A stretch of DNA of 64,000 nt from Dendrocalamus latiflorus (GCA_017311315.1 CM029664.1:43530640-43594639); one strand, 5' to 3'; shown: positions 1 to 10,408, numbered from the stretch's first letter. Made by a program: numbers and translations. The notes: a model not told the origin generated them from the sequence alone.

Positions 1-345
1 AGGTTGGGTATCACAGACGGTTCTATTAACGAACCGTCTGTGATAAAACAATCACAGACGGTTATTAACACGAACCGTCTGTGATAGTATGCATCACAGA
101 CGGTTCGTGTTAAGAACCGTCTGTGATAATGTAGACTATCACAGACGGTTATTTATGTGAACCGTCTATGATAGGCAACAATCACCGACGGTTATTAAGT
201 TGAACCGTCTGTGATATTGCTTGTATCACAAACGGTTCATATTAGTAACCGTCGGTGATAATTCACAGACGGTTATTAATACGAACCGTCTGTGATATAT
301 CATTTTCACAGACCGTTTGTGGTTGGAACCGTCTGTGATATTCTG
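1..345. repeat. CACTA 5'-side subterminal repeats
   Basis: About a dozen copies of a motif close to TATCACAGACGGTT alternate with its inverse AACCGTCTGTGATA, mostly as short hairpin pairs with 5-9 bp loops. In characterised CACTA elements such motifs bind the element-encoded TNPA-type protein. A few copies are degenerate, for example CACCGACGG near 184 and CACAAACGG near 229. Confidence 0.88.
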
Positions 346-469
346 CGTAGTATTAATTGCTTGGCGTACTTGCTTGAAGGATGTCGACACCGATCTGTCT
401 TCATTGCGCTTCATCGGTGGAGCAAGGCGGCCGGCTTTAGGGAGTTAGGGGCGAAAAAATATCACCGTC

Positions 470-575
470 TTCTTAGTGATCTGATCAGAGGTTAGTATAC
501 TTAACATTCTTAGTGATCTGATCAGAGATTAGTACTCAATTACATAACATTCTTAGTGATCTGATCAGAGGTTAG
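470..575 (+). repeat. three direct copies of a ~29-bp motif upstream of the transposase
   Basis: Three near-identical copies of TTCTTAGTGATCTGATCAGA plus a short tail (GGTTAGTA or GATTAGTA) begin near 470, 508 and 550. Each contains the palindrome CTGATCAG. They end just upstream of the TNP2 start codon, so they lie in the promoter or 5' leader and could be protein-binding sites; that role is inferred. Confidence 0.7.
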
Positions 576-627
576 TAGTAGGGGTAATAATCATTTTTGA
601 CACCCATTTGTCACTTGTGTAGCGTAG

Positions 628-3600
628 ATGGACCGAAGCTGGATGTATATTGAGAACCGTGTGTGTGAAGAGTACATTACTGGCGTGTCTGCTTTTAGAA
701 GGGCGGCCGAGCTGGATATGTTGAAGAAGGGGATGAAATATATGTATTGCCCATGTATTAATTGTGATAATCTCAAGATGTTTAGCAACTCAGCGCAGAT
801 TGAAGCTCACTTGATTCGAAGGGGTTTCAGAAAAGGGTACAAATGTTGGACCAGTCACGGTAAAGAAACAAGTACACAAGAAGGTAGTTATGACATAGTC
901 GAGGGAGGCAACGATATACCAGATGTGGACTGTTCTTTCGATCATGAGGATAGGTCGCAGGATGACAATCTGGATCAGATGTTACGTGATGCAGAAGGGA
1001 ACTATAGTGAGAGAGAGTTTGGTAAATTCGAGGGCTTGATGGAGGACTCGGAGAAACCTTTGTTCCCGGGCTGCAAGCCGCAATACACGAGGTTGTCATC
1101 AGTTCTAGAACTGCTAAAATTGAAGGCAAGCAATGGTTGGTCCGACAAGAGTTTCACGGCATTATTAGGTCTCCTAGTGGACATGCTTCCAACGGGAAAT
1201 GTGTTGCCGAGAACCACCTACCAAGCCAAGAAGATTCTTTGTCCATTAGGAATGGAAGTAGAAAGAATACATGCATGTCGGAATGATTGTATCCTGTACC
1301 GTAAAGAGTATGCTAGCTTACATGTTTGTCCGGTGTGCAAAGCATCCCGATACAAGCGTAAAAATGACTCTGATGATGGGAAGGGCATCGAGGTGAAGCA
1401 AGGACCTCCTGCTAAGGTGATGTGGTATCTTCCTGTAATCCCCCGTTTGAAGCGTTTATTTGCAAACCGCAAGGATGCAAGATTGATGCGTTGGCACTAC
1501 GAGCAGCGTAAGAAAGACGGAATGATAAGACATGTTGCTGATTCTGCCCAGTGGAGGAACATCGATAGGATGTTTGTAGATTTCGGTGTGGAACCGAGAA
1601 ATATAAGGTTTGGGTTGAGTACAGATGGAATGAATCCTTTTGGTAACATGAGCAGCCGACATAGCACCTGGCCCGTGACTCTGTGCATGTACAACCTTCC
1701 TCCTTGGCTGTGTATGAAGCGGAAATATATTTTGATGTCACTACTTATCCAAGGGCCGAAGCAACCTGGCAACGATATTGATGTGTTCCTAGCCCCATTG
1801 GTGGAAGATCTTGCAACACTGTGGAATGAAGGGGTACATGTATGGGATGCGGACAAACGAGAGAACTTCACTCTACGGGCCATGTTGTTCTGCACCATTA
1901 ATGATTTTCCTGCCCTTGGTAACCTGTCAGGGTTTAGTATAAAAGGAGCCAAAGCGTGTCCGCACTGCTTAGATTATACGGAGAGTGTGTGGTTGAACAA
2001 CTCCCGAAAAACTGTGTACATGCGTCACCATAGGTTCCTTCCAAAGTATCACCCATACCGCAAGATGAAGAAACAATTTGACGGAAAAAAAGAGGATGAC
2101 TCAGTACCAAGACCTTTTAGCGGGAAAGAGGTGTATGATATGGTTAAGGATATAAATGTTGTGTTTGGAAAGGGACGTAAATTGAGGAAGAACATGTGGA
2201 AAAAGAGGTCAATATTTTGGGACTTGCCTTATTGGGAGCACTTAGAAGTTCGCAATTGCATCGATGTCATGCACGTAGAGAAGAATGTATGTGACAGTTT
2301 GATTGGTCTCTTACTGAACATTCCTGACAAAACAAAGGATGGTGTTAACGCAAGGCGTGACTTGGTCGCTATGAACATCAGGACCGAGTTAGCACCGATA
2401 GAGACCGATAAAGGCCGGACGTACCTTCCCCCAGCATGTTACACTCTGTCTAAGTCCGAGAGAACTGAATTGTGCCAGTCCTTAAATGGTGTGAAAGTTC
2501 CATCCGGTCACTCGACAAGCATGAAGAAACTTGTTTCCATGGAACATTTGAAATTAATTGGCATGAAGTCTCACGACTGTCATGTGCTAATGACTCAAAT
2601 GCTACCTGTTGCAATTAGAAGTATTTTGCCGAACAAGGTTCGAGTGACAATCATAAGGCTATGTTATTTCTTCAACGCAATTGCTCAGAAGGTCATTGAT
2701 CCGGATGGACTAGATGCTCTGCAAACCGAGGTGGTGACAACTCTATGTCATCTAGAGATGTATTTCCCTCCATCATTTTTTGATATCATGGTCCATCTCA
2801 TTGTCCACCTTGTGAAAGAGATAAAAATATATGGCCCCGTATTTCTACGTCATATGTACCCTTTCGAGAGGTACATGGGAATTCTGAAGTCCTATGTACG
2901 CAATCGATCTCGACCGGAGGGTAGCATCATCGAAGGTTATACAACAGAAGAGGTCATTGAATTCTGCATCGGCTACATTTCTCAGGTAGAGCCGATAGGT
3001 GTACCTCTATCTCGTCACGAGGGGAGGTTAGAGGGTATAGGGACTATCGGGAGGAAAGCAATAACCCCGGATCAAAATACGTATGCTCAAGCCCATTTCA
3101 TGGTTTTACAACACATGACTGAAGTGACCCCATATATTGAAGAGCACAAGGACATGCTACGTCAGGAGAATGCAGGCCAGTCAGAAGTTTGGATCACGAG
3201 ACAACACAACCGTCAGTTCAACGAATGGTTGAAGGCGCAATTGACTAGGAGGTCGTCAAATGAAACACTACAATGGTTGGCAAAAGGGCCAAAATTTACA
3301 ATTGTGACATGGCAAGGATACGACATTAATGGCTACACATTTTATACAACAGATCAAGATAGAAAGAGCACAGTGCAGAACTCAGGTGTCCGCATAGATG
3401 CCTATGATTCGCACGGCAGAACCGCTGGCCCAAGCTCGTACTACGGGCTTGTAGAGGAGATTTGGGAGTTTGACTACGTAATTTTCAAAATTCCTCTATT
3501 TCGGTGCCGTTGGGTCCAACTCCCACGGGGTGTAAAGGTTGACAAGTACGGCGTCACTACCGTGGACCTCGAATGTGTAGGATACAAAGACGAACCATTC

Positions 3601-3840
3601 GTACTCGCGAGGCAAGTTGTTCAAGTATTTTATGTAACCAACCCGGCAAATAAGAAGCGCCATGTAGTTCTTCAGGGAAAAAGAAGGATTGTCGGGGTTG
3701 AGAATGTTGTGGATGAGGAAGAGTACAATCAATTTGATGATTTGCCTCCATTCGGAGACGGCATCAGGCTCGATGAAGAACAAGGCGATGAAGCAAGCTA
3801 TATGCGTATCGATCATCGTGAAGGGCTTTATTTAAAATGA
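628..3840 (+). CDS. TNP2-type transposase of the CACTA element
   Basis: This single uninterrupted frame of 1070 codons encodes the catalytic protein that cuts and rejoins CACTA ends. Residues 1-80 match the transposase-associated N-terminal domain, with a Cys-rich patch (MYCPCINCDN). Residues about 220-450 form the TNP2 core, including VCPVCKASRYKRK, the acidic motif STDGMNPFG near residue 333 and PKQPGNDIDVFL. NCIDVMHVEKNVCDSL follows near residue 545. Residues about 715-800 resemble DUF4218 (MYPFERYMGILKSYVRNRS), and about 915-1025 resemble DUF4216 (FRCRWVQLPRGVKVDKYG). Length and domain order are those of full-size plant TNP2 proteins, and I see no stop or frameshift. The first ATG is used because the conserved N-terminal domain starts right there. 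Family assignment is strong; activity is inferred. Confidence 0.93.
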   Translation: MDRSWMYIENRVCEEYITGVSAFRRAAELDMLKKGMKYMYCPCINCDNLKMFSNSAQIEAHLIRRGFRKGYKCWTSHGKETSTQEGSYDIVEGGNDIPDVDCSFDHEDRSQDDNLDQMLRDAEGNYSEREFGKFEGLMEDSEKPLFPGCKPQYTRLSSVLELLKLKASNGWSDKSFTALLGLLVDMLPTGNVLPRTTYQAKKILCPLGMEVERIHACRNDCILYRKEYASLHVCPVCKASRYKRKNDSDDGKGIEVKQGPPAKVMWYLPVIPRLKRLFANRKDARLMRWHYEQRKKDGMIRHVADSAQWRNIDRMFVDFGVEPRNIRFGLSTDGMNPFGNMSSRHSTWPVTLCMYNLPPWLCMKRKYILMSLLIQGPKQPGNDIDVFLAPLVEDLATLWNEGVHVWDADKRENFTLRAMLFCTINDFPALGNLSGFSIKGAKACPHCLDYTESVWLNNSRKTVYMRHHRFLPKYHPYRKMKKQFDGKKEDDSVPRPFSGKEVYDMVKDINVVFGKGRKLRKNMWKKRSIFWDLPYWEHLEVRNCIDVMHVEKNVCDSLIGLLLNIPDKTKDGVNARRDLVAMNIRTELAPIETDKGRTYLPPACYTLSKSERTELCQSLNGVKVPSGHSTSMKKLVSMEHLKLIGMKSHDCHVLMTQMLPVAIRSILPNKVRVTIIRLCYFFNAIAQKVIDPDGLDALQTEVVTTLCHLEMYFPPSFFDIMVHLIVHLVKEIKIYGPVFLRHMYPFERYMGILKSYVRNRSRPEGSIIEGYTTEEVIEFCIGYISQVEPIGVPLSRHEGRLEGIGTIGRKAITPDQNTYAQAHFMVLQHMTEVTPYIEEHKDMLRQENAGQSEVWITRQHNRQFNEWLKAQLTRRSSNETLQWLAKGPKFTIVTWQGYDINGYTFYTTDQDRKSTVQNSGVRIDAYDSHGRTAGPSSYYGLVEEIWEFDYVIFKIPLFRCRWVQLPRGVKVDKYGVTTVDLECVGYKDEPFVLARQVVQVFYVTNPANKKRHVVLQGKRRIVGVENVVDEEEYNQFDDLPPFGDGIRLDEEQGDEASYMRIDHREGLYLK

Positions 3841-3894
3841 TATAGCCAAAGTGTAATAAATGATATAGGTTATGCTTGTGTTTTTCATAAATGT

Positions 3895-4010
3895 ATGTAT
3901 GTTCCATTGTAATTGTAAAATGACTAAGGAACCCATGCATTGTAATTGTAAAATGACTAAGGAACCCATGCATTGTAATTGTAAAATGACTAAGGAACTA
4001 AGAAATAGTT
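3895..4010 (+). repeat. 33-bp tandem repeat in the transposase 3' flank
   Basis: Three copies of a unit containing TTGTAATTGTAAAATGACTA and ending AGGAACCCATGCA follow the stop codon. A nearby partial echo occurs at 4000-4060 (TTATGCTTGCGTTTTTCATAAATG repeats text at 3870). These are probably 3' UTR or intergenic duplications inside the CACTA element. Confidence 0.75.
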
Positions 4011-4077
4011 ATATTTATGGTTATGCTTGCGTTTTTCATAAATGACATAGGAACCTAGCTAGCTGCGGGTATTTATA

Positions 4078-4165
4078 GTGAACTATCACAGGCGGTTTAT
4101 CAAAAGAAACCGTCTGTGATAACACATCACAACCGGTTCTATCGATATAACCGTCTGTGATAATA
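4078..4165. repeat. internal copies of the CACTA subterminal motif
   Basis: Two hairpin pairs of the TATCACA(G)ACGGTT motif lie between the two transposon genes, just left of the large palindrome. They use the same motif as the element ends, so element proteins that bind the ends could also bind here. Confidence 0.75.
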
Positions 4166-4177
4166 TGGGTAGCAGGG

Positions 4178-4595
4178 GTGGGAGGGAGCAAAACCTAGCT
4201 AGCAGGGGCGCTGCAGAGTGGAGACAAGAGACTGCGGCAGAGCGGACTCCGCAGACCTAGCGCGGGTATTTAAAGATGATCTATCACAGACGGTTCTATA
4301 AATATAACCGTTTGTGATATGCATTATCACAGACGGTTCTATCTATAGAACCGTTTGTGATAGGAATTATCACAGACGGTTCTATAGATAGAACCGTCTG
4401 TGATAATTCCTATCACAAACGGTTCTATAGATAGAACCGTCTGTGATAATGCATATCACAAACGGTTATATTTATAGAACCGTCTGTGATAGATCATCTT
4501 TAAATACCCGCGCTAGGTCTGCGGAGTCCGCTCTGCCGCAGTCTCTTGTCTCCACTCTGCAGCGCCCCTGCTAGCTAGGTTTTGCTCCCTCCCAC
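4178..4595. promoter_or_regulatory. 418-bp near-perfect palindrome with mirrored TATA-like boxes
   Basis: The sequence from GTGGGAGGGAGCAAAACCT at 4178 is read back almost base for base on the other strand to 4595, giving arms of about 209 bp centred near 4386. Each arm holds the G/C-rich stretch CTGCGGCAGAGCGGACTCCG, the box GCGGGTATTTAAAGATGATC, and three hairpin pairs of the CACTA subterminal motif. Mirrored TATTTAAA boxes mean it could start transcription in both directions: rightward toward the second gene and leftward antisense to TNP2. A transcript through it would form a long RNA hairpin. The palindrome is directly visible; the promoter role is inference. Confidence 0.82.
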
Positions 4596-4940
4596 CGCCG
4601 CTCCCTCCCGACGCCGCCGGTCCCTCCCGAAGCCGCCGGTCCCTCCTGACGCCGCTCCCTCCCGAAGCCGGCGGTCCCTCCTGACGCCGCTCCCTCCCGA
4701 AGCCGCCGGTCCCTCCTGACGCCGCTCCCTCCCGTAGCCGGCGGTCCCGCCCGACGCCGGTCCCTCCCTCCCGACGCCGCTCCCTCCCGTAGCCGGCGGT
4801 CCCGCCCGACGCCTGTCCCTCCCTCCCGACGCCGCCGCTCCCTCCCGACGCCGCTCCCTCCCGTAGCCGGCGGTCCCGCCCGACGCCGGTCCCTCCCTCC
4901 CGACGCCGCCGCTCCCGCCCGACGCCTGTCCCTCCCTCCC
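4596..4940. repeat. GC-rich short tandem repeats
   Basis: Degenerate repeats of GACGCCGCTCCCTCCCG and GAAGCCGCCGGTCCCTCC, in compound units of about 30-60 bp, fill this block. The open frame on the minus strand through it is glycine/arginine-rich and follows from the repeat alone. It lies in the leader region of the second CACTA gene and may be transcribed. Confidence 0.8.
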
Positions 4941-5462
4941 TGTGCTTCACATGTATATGCTTCACATGATATATATATGCTTCACATGTATATGCTTCAC
5001 ATGATATATATATGCTTCACATGTATATGCTTCACATGATATATATATGCTTCACATGTATATGCTTCACATGATATATATATATATATGCTTCACATGT
5101 ATATGCTTCACATGATATATATATGCTTCACATGTATATGCTTCACATGTATATGCTTCACATGATATATATATATATGCTTCACATGTATATGCTTCAC
5201 ATGATATATATATGCTTCACATGTATATGCTTCACATGTATATGCTTCACATGATATATATATGCTTCACATGTATATGCTTCACATGATATATATATGC
5301 TTCACATGATATATATATGCTTCACATGTATATGCTTCACATGATATATATATGCTTCACATGTATATGCTTCACATGTATATATATGCTTCACATGATA
5401 TATATATGCTTCACATGTATATGCTTCACATGTATATATATGCTTCACATGTTATATGCTTC
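4941..5462. repeat. TGCTTCACATG(TA)n satellite-like block
   Basis: About fifteen copies of a ~35-bp compound unit, ATGCTTCACATGTATATGCTTCACATGATATATAT, vary in the length of the TA run. The block ends about 120 bp before the start codon of the second CACTA gene. The small frame rich in CFTCICFTCIYMLHM is a product of the repeat and not a gene. Confidence 0.85.
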
Positions 5463-5586
5463 GCAAGGTCTATTTGGAAGGCCCATAGCTCACTGCAATT
5501 AGCTAATCGTTAGAACTTTGTCAAAGGGCATAAAGCAAGTGACACACTCCAGTGCTCACTTCAGTTAGTTTTTTCTTAGAAGAGAG

Positions 5587-8500
5587 ATGGCGTCCACACA
5601 GTCTTCGTCGTCGTCATCTGGGTCTCACGCTCCCAAGACTGCGAAATCTAAACGTGGCCGAGGTGTATCGAAAAGGCCAGAGGGCCGAAGGACCATCACG
5701 GTGGTCTCTCCGGATGGGGTCCCTCTGGAACCGTCGAAAGCAGCGTCATCATTTCGGACTACCTGCGGGATAATTGGAAGGCAACGGGTCCCCATCACCA
5801 TAGCAAGCTGGAAAGATTTGACAAAGGATCACAAAAATCAGCTATGGGAGGAACTTACAAATTCGTTCGAGTTCCCAGCAGAAGCACAGGGACTCGTGCA
5901 ACGGCAAGCGCTCCTCGCGATGGGAAAAACATGGAAGAATTTTAAGAGCACTCTTGTGACGAAGTACGTGGCCGAGGATGTCACGCCCATCACGAAGTAT
6001 CCTTTCGTGTCGCCGGAAACATGGGAGGCCTTTGTGCAGATGAAGACGACGCCCGAATTTGTACAACAAAGTGCGGCGCACAAGGATCTCCAGTCACAAA
6101 ACACGCACCCTCACAGACTCGGCACTGCTGGGTACGCGGGTAAAATCCCGCAATGGAGGATGCAGGATGAGGTCGCAATCCGATCGGAGGCCTCTCCGCC
6201 ATTTGCCGGGATCGCAAACGAGCGCGCTCGAAACTGGTTAAGAGCGAGGTCATCAACCACATCTTCGGGTGTCTCTTTCAAGAACCCCGCAGATGAGGAA
6301 GTGTCCCAACGCATGGTAAAATATGTTAAACAACATACTTGTTAACACCTCTTGAACTTCATGGGTTCAAAAATAACATGATTAATTGCCTCTTGCAGCA
6401 ATCATTGACTACCGAATCTTCTCGTGGCTCCTTTGAAGAATATAGGGAGATAGATTTACTATCACAGGCCTTGGGAAACAAGGAGCACCCAGATCGCACA
6501 CGAGGCATGGGGGTTTATGTACCTTGGAGGCACGGATTTCCAGATTACTCCGAGACATATAGGAGTAGGAAGAGATCCAAGGCGTACCGCAGCGAACAAA
6601 TAAAACAGGAGCTTCGTGCTCAACTTGAGGAACAACTATCTGCCTCACTTCAAGAGCAGACTGCCTCACTTCGAGGAGAGATAGATTCGTTGCGGGAAGA
6701 ACTGAGACAAGTCCGCAACCAATCGCAACCCACTCCTAGTACTGCGGTACCCAGTCCCCCTCAACGTCGCAGTAGCTGCGCGTCCACACCAATTTCTGAA
6801 CATAGCGACGACCACTTACGTATTGATGACATTCAGGTAATGTACCTCTTTAGAATGGTACATAGATCTCTCTGGTGGACGCCTTAACTCATCTTGTATC
6901 GTTATGTAGGAGCCCATGCCTTGCACCCTCACAGTCAGGCTTGTTGGCTCTATTCCCGTTGATGCTGGGCGCGGCATGGTGTATCCATTGCTGCCAGGGA
7001 CGCTCGTGCACGGTGTACAAGTAGACACCGGTTTCATGAAGGTCCAGGTGGACATGATTAATGATATTTTTAAGCCCGTCCCTCTTGAGAAGCCCCCAAA
7101 CGAAGAGATTAAGACATACGGGGATGCCGTCCACACATTCATTCAGTGGCCCAAGAGGGACATCGTCCTCGACATGTCTGTGCCACAATCTTCACATCCA
7201 GTGGCCCAAGAGGGACGTCGCCCTGGACCTGGCACATCGGCTCCGGTGGCTTCACCTCCACCTCCAAATCCAGTAAAGTCTGTTGCATCGGCTCCCGCCG
7301 AGACGCCACCGAGAACATATCATAAGCGAGGCTCCAAGGCCTCCAAGGCTCATGCGACGAAAGTTAAGCCGCGTCCCGTGCCATGGAAGTTTGTTCTAGG
7401 AGTGTCGTTATTGCCCGATTCACAATTACGCCAGGTTGGTATGATTTGCAATAGATTGCATGCCTGGTACATGGAGAAGTCCAACATGAAGCCAAACCGG
7501 CAGAGTGCATTGACTCTGAAATATAACGACACGCATTTCCTCAACGACTTGGGCAACATCGTCGTGACATTCGATGATTTATTCTTACTATTCAATCTCG
7601 ACGAACTCGACGCCTCACTTCTACGATGCTGGACACTGTAAGTGTACTGCACAATGAAGTTCTACATTCACGTTATACAGATAAATGTCATTACTCTTTC
7701 TTTATGTATAGATACATGATCCAAGAAGTCCGGCGATCGCGACGACCGGTGGGTTTCCTCGACCCTCACTTGGTCTCCGAGCAATGTATCAATGCAGATG
7801 CATCCTTCGTGCAAGGTTACATAACGAGGGGATTGATTGCTCACACCGACAAGGAATACATCATGGTACCCTTCAACCAAGGGTAAGTGCTTCACTAGTT
7901 GCCACACATATGTTTCATTTGTACTTTACATGCGGCATGAACTTAGGATTAATCACTATGGCGACACACATGACTAGGCATCACTGGATTTTGCTTGTGA
8001 TTGTACCAAAGTGGAGCAAGGTAATATACCTTGATTCCCTCCTTAGGAGCAACCACGACTTCAGTCTTGTGCAAGAAGTACTTAACAGGTAAACTCATTT
8101 CCTCCATACATAACTCTATTGTAATATTTCTTTTGTTTGCCACGGCCGAGGATAAGTTTTTTGAATCACGTAGGGCGTTTGCCGATTATGTTGCTCAAGG
8201 AGGAAGACACGACAAATCCAGTGACACGCTACGACACAACACGCGATTTCCGGTACCCGCTACAACACAACAATCCTATATCATACTTTGTTATAATGCC
8301 TCTAGAATTGACAATACCGATGTATGTAATTCTATTTTTGCAGTGCCACCAGCAGCTACAGGGCAACGTATGTGGATTCTACGTTTGCCGCCATATGAAG
8401 GAAATCATTGCTACTAAGATCAATGATCCAGAGGTTTGTCAGGTCCTTCCAATAATTATTACTTTCTGATTATATATATGTATTTGTATTACACACACAT

Positions 8501-8667
8501 GCTAATTAATGACTTAACATTGCTCCTAGCGACAGCGGGTGCACTTCGACGAAAGTGCATATGATCTTGACAATCTCATGGAGATTCGTGCAATCATCTC
8601 CCAATTCTTGCTAGGAGAGGTCATAAGTAGGAAGGGAGAGTTCTACGCCGGCAATGGTGATAATTAG
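5587..8667 (+). CDS. second CACTA gene: transposase-associated protein with Ulp1/C48-like protease domain
   Basis: Eight exons give an open frame of about 827 aa: 5587-6315, 6399-6836, 6910-7637, 7712-7882, 7978-8088, 8174-8252, 8344-8433 and 8530-8667. All introns are GT-AG and the frame is kept throughout. The N-terminal third resembles the plant transposase (Ptta/En/Spm) region, with an R/K-rich head and a WEELTNSFEF...WKNFKSTL block. Exon 2 has a coiled-coil-like Glu/Gln stretch (EEQLSASLQEQTASLRGEID). Exons 5-7 carry the Ulp1-like triad region: HHWILLVIVP (His), VIYLDSLL (Asp) and QGNVCGFYVC (Gln/Cys). Such fusions are known in grass CACTA elements as the TNPA/TNPD-like partner; the N-terminal part probably binds end repeats. 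The protease target is unknown. Splice sites are my own deduction. Confidence 0.82.
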
Positions 8668-8929
8668 ATGTTGAAACATTGGATTCAACTGTACAAATCA
8701 AACAATTCCTTCAAATGAATTCATTTGTCAGATTTTGTGTAACGATTTTCATTCTATATATATATATGTATGTGATCTGCTGTGTACGAATTTTGTTGTA
8801 ATTTACTATGAGTTGCAATTAACTTATATCTGTCATTTATCTATAATCTGCTTGCTTGCTTGCGTTCAGAGGGCATGGCTAGCATATCCTGAGGCTAGCC
8901 AAAAAATATCAAATAAAATGGATGATGCA
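8668..8929. other. 3' flank of the second CACTA gene
   Basis: AT-rich sequence with a short TATATATATATG run and no open frame with recognisable similarity. It probably contains the 3' UTR and polyadenylation signals of the preceding gene. Confidence 0.5.
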
Positions 8930-9531
8930 CTTAGTATCACAGACGGTTCGTTGTTAAAATCCGTCTGTGATACAATATCACAGACGGTTTCAAAGAGTGC
9001 CGTCTGTGGTGTGAATGATATCACAGACGGCCTTTACTACTGACCGTCTGTGATACACAAATATCACAGACGGTTAGTAATTAAAACCGTCTGTGATATA
9101 CAAAATATCACAAACGGTTAGTAATAAAAACCGTCTGTGATATTGTATATATCACAGACGGTCTTTATTACTAACCGTCTGTGATAGTCTTGTATCACAG
9201 ACGGTTTTAAAAAAACCGTCTGTGATAGTCTTGTATCACAGACGGTTTTTTATAAAAAACCGTCTGTGATACAAGACTATCACAGACGGTTTTTTTAAAA
9301 CCGTCTGTGATACAAGACTATCACCGACGGTTTTTTATAAAAAACCCGTCTGTGATACTCGAATATCACAGACGGTTAGTAATAAAGACCGTCTGTAATG
9401 TTGTTATCACAGACGGCTTGGGAACCGTCTGTGATAACCACAACTATCACTGACACCTAGACACTGACGGTTAAAGAACCGTCTGTGATGACGGTTCCGA
9501 ACCGTCTGTGATAGGGCTGTCTGTAGCAGTG
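8930..9531. repeat. CACTA 3' subterminal repeat array and terminus
   Basis: About two dozen copies of TATCACAGACGGTT and its inverse are packed into 600 bp, mostly as hairpin pairs. The series at 9190-9360 uses near-identical AAAAACCGTCTGTGATACAAG spacers in both orientations. The last pair is followed by GGGCTGTCTGTAGCAGTG, the terminal inverted repeat end. This array is denser than the visible 5' part. Confidence 0.9.
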
Positions 9532-9899
9532 CCTCTTTTGTACTCCTAAGAGTGCATTCTCCCACTTCTAATATACCACTTAAATAAATATTTTTGTACC
9601 TCTTTATCATTTTTTATATTCTTAAATACTAATTCCAAGATACTCCAATATGATTTGGTTGAAATTTTTTTATTGGAACCCTTTATTTTTGCAATATATC
9701 CTTCTCCATACATAGAAGGAGTATATACATAAATTATATTATGGAAAGTGGATTTTAATATTTTTTTTATGGAACCCACTTTAGAGTATCTTATAATCAT
9801 TATTAGAATATGTTCAAATAGATAAAGAGATATAACAACATCATTTATGTAGTACATGAGAAGTGGGAGTATGTACGCCTAGGAATACACAAGCATTTT

Positions 9900-9900
<1 letters not shown>
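9532..9900. mobile_element. MITE copy 1, interrupted at its left end by the CACTA element
   Basis: CCTCTTTTGTACTCC, ACTTCTAATATACCACTTAAA and AATACTAATTCCAAGATACTCCAATATGA run parallel to the complete copy at 9940-10316 (AGCCTCTTTTCTACTCC in its inverted end, CCTCTAATATACCACCTAAA, ATACTAATTATAAGATACTCCAATGTGA). The right end is CTAGGAATACACAAGCATTTTCC. There is no coding capacity. Confidence 0.65.

Positions 9901-9902
<2 letters not shown>

Positions 9903-9939
<37 letters not shown>
9903..9939. repeat. (TA)n microsatellite between two related MITEs
   Basis: A perfect TA run of about 37 bp, probably grown from the TA-rich target of the flanking MITEs. Confidence 0.9.
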
Positions 9940-9944
<5 letters not shown>

Positions 9945-10309
9945 AATACTTTTTACTCCCGGGTGTAATTACACCCACCTCTAATATACCACCTAAACAA
10001 ACTTGAAATACTCCTTTATCACTTTAGGTATGTTCATATACTAATTATAAGATACTCCAATGTGAACCACATGAAAAAATTACAAGGAAATCCATAGTTT
10101 TTAGCGTATTTTGTAAATACCTTCGTATACGCATATAAAAAGGAGTATGTCGAAAAAATGTACATACCACCTCTGAAAAATTGTTCATACCACCCAAATG
10201 GCCTTAAATACTCGTATACTACATATGCATACCCTCCGTTACGCGAGATACTCCATACGTTGTGAGATACAACATAGGGTGTAATTACACCCGGGAGTAG
10301 AAAAGAGGC

Positions 10310-10316
<7 letters not shown>
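9940..10316. mobile_element. MITE copy 2 with GGGTGTAATTACACCC ends
   Basis: TACTCCCGGGTGTAATTACA at 9953 is matched by the inverse GGGTGTAATTACACCCGGGA at 10277, with further inverted similarity out to TATGAA/TTCATA. The body is about 375 bp, AT-rich and non-coding. The GTGTAATTACAC core inside each end is itself a palindrome. TA-rich flanks suggest TA target use. The superfamily is not certain. Confidence 0.8.

Positions 10317-10407
<91 letters not shown>
10312..10407. repeat. (TA)n microsatellite, ~95 bp
   Basis: An uninterrupted TA run between two MITEs. Confidence 0.95.

Positions 10408-10408
<1 letters not shown>

Larger units (their letters stand above)
1..9531 (+). mobile_element. 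CACTA (En/Spm) transposon, 5' end outside the window
   Basis: Both ends carry many copies of a short motif around CACAGACGGTT in direct and inverted orientation, which is the subterminal repeat pattern of CACTA elements. The 3' terminus reads GTAGCAGTG at 9523-9531, the reverse complement of a CACTGCTAC start. The interior encodes a TNP2-type transposase and a second CACTA-associated gene, both on the + strand and both open. The 5' CACTA terminus is not visible, so it must lie left of position 1. Immediately after 9531 comes CCTCTTTTGTACTCC, which matches the end of a MITE found complete next door (compare 10290-10310), so the element inserted into a MITE. The expected 3-bp target duplication (possibly CCT) cannot be verified without the left flank. 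Confidence 0.93.

Noticed and set aside
1..345. CRISPR-like array of regularly spaced repeats
   Set aside because: The repeats alternate in orientation, spacers are short and of uneven length, and the DNA is eukaryotic. They are CACTA subterminal repeats.
4513..4965. 150-codon minus-strand frame rich in Gly/Arg
   Set aside because: It is a direct reading of the GC-rich tandem repeat GACGCCGCTCCCTCC and has no domain or start context.
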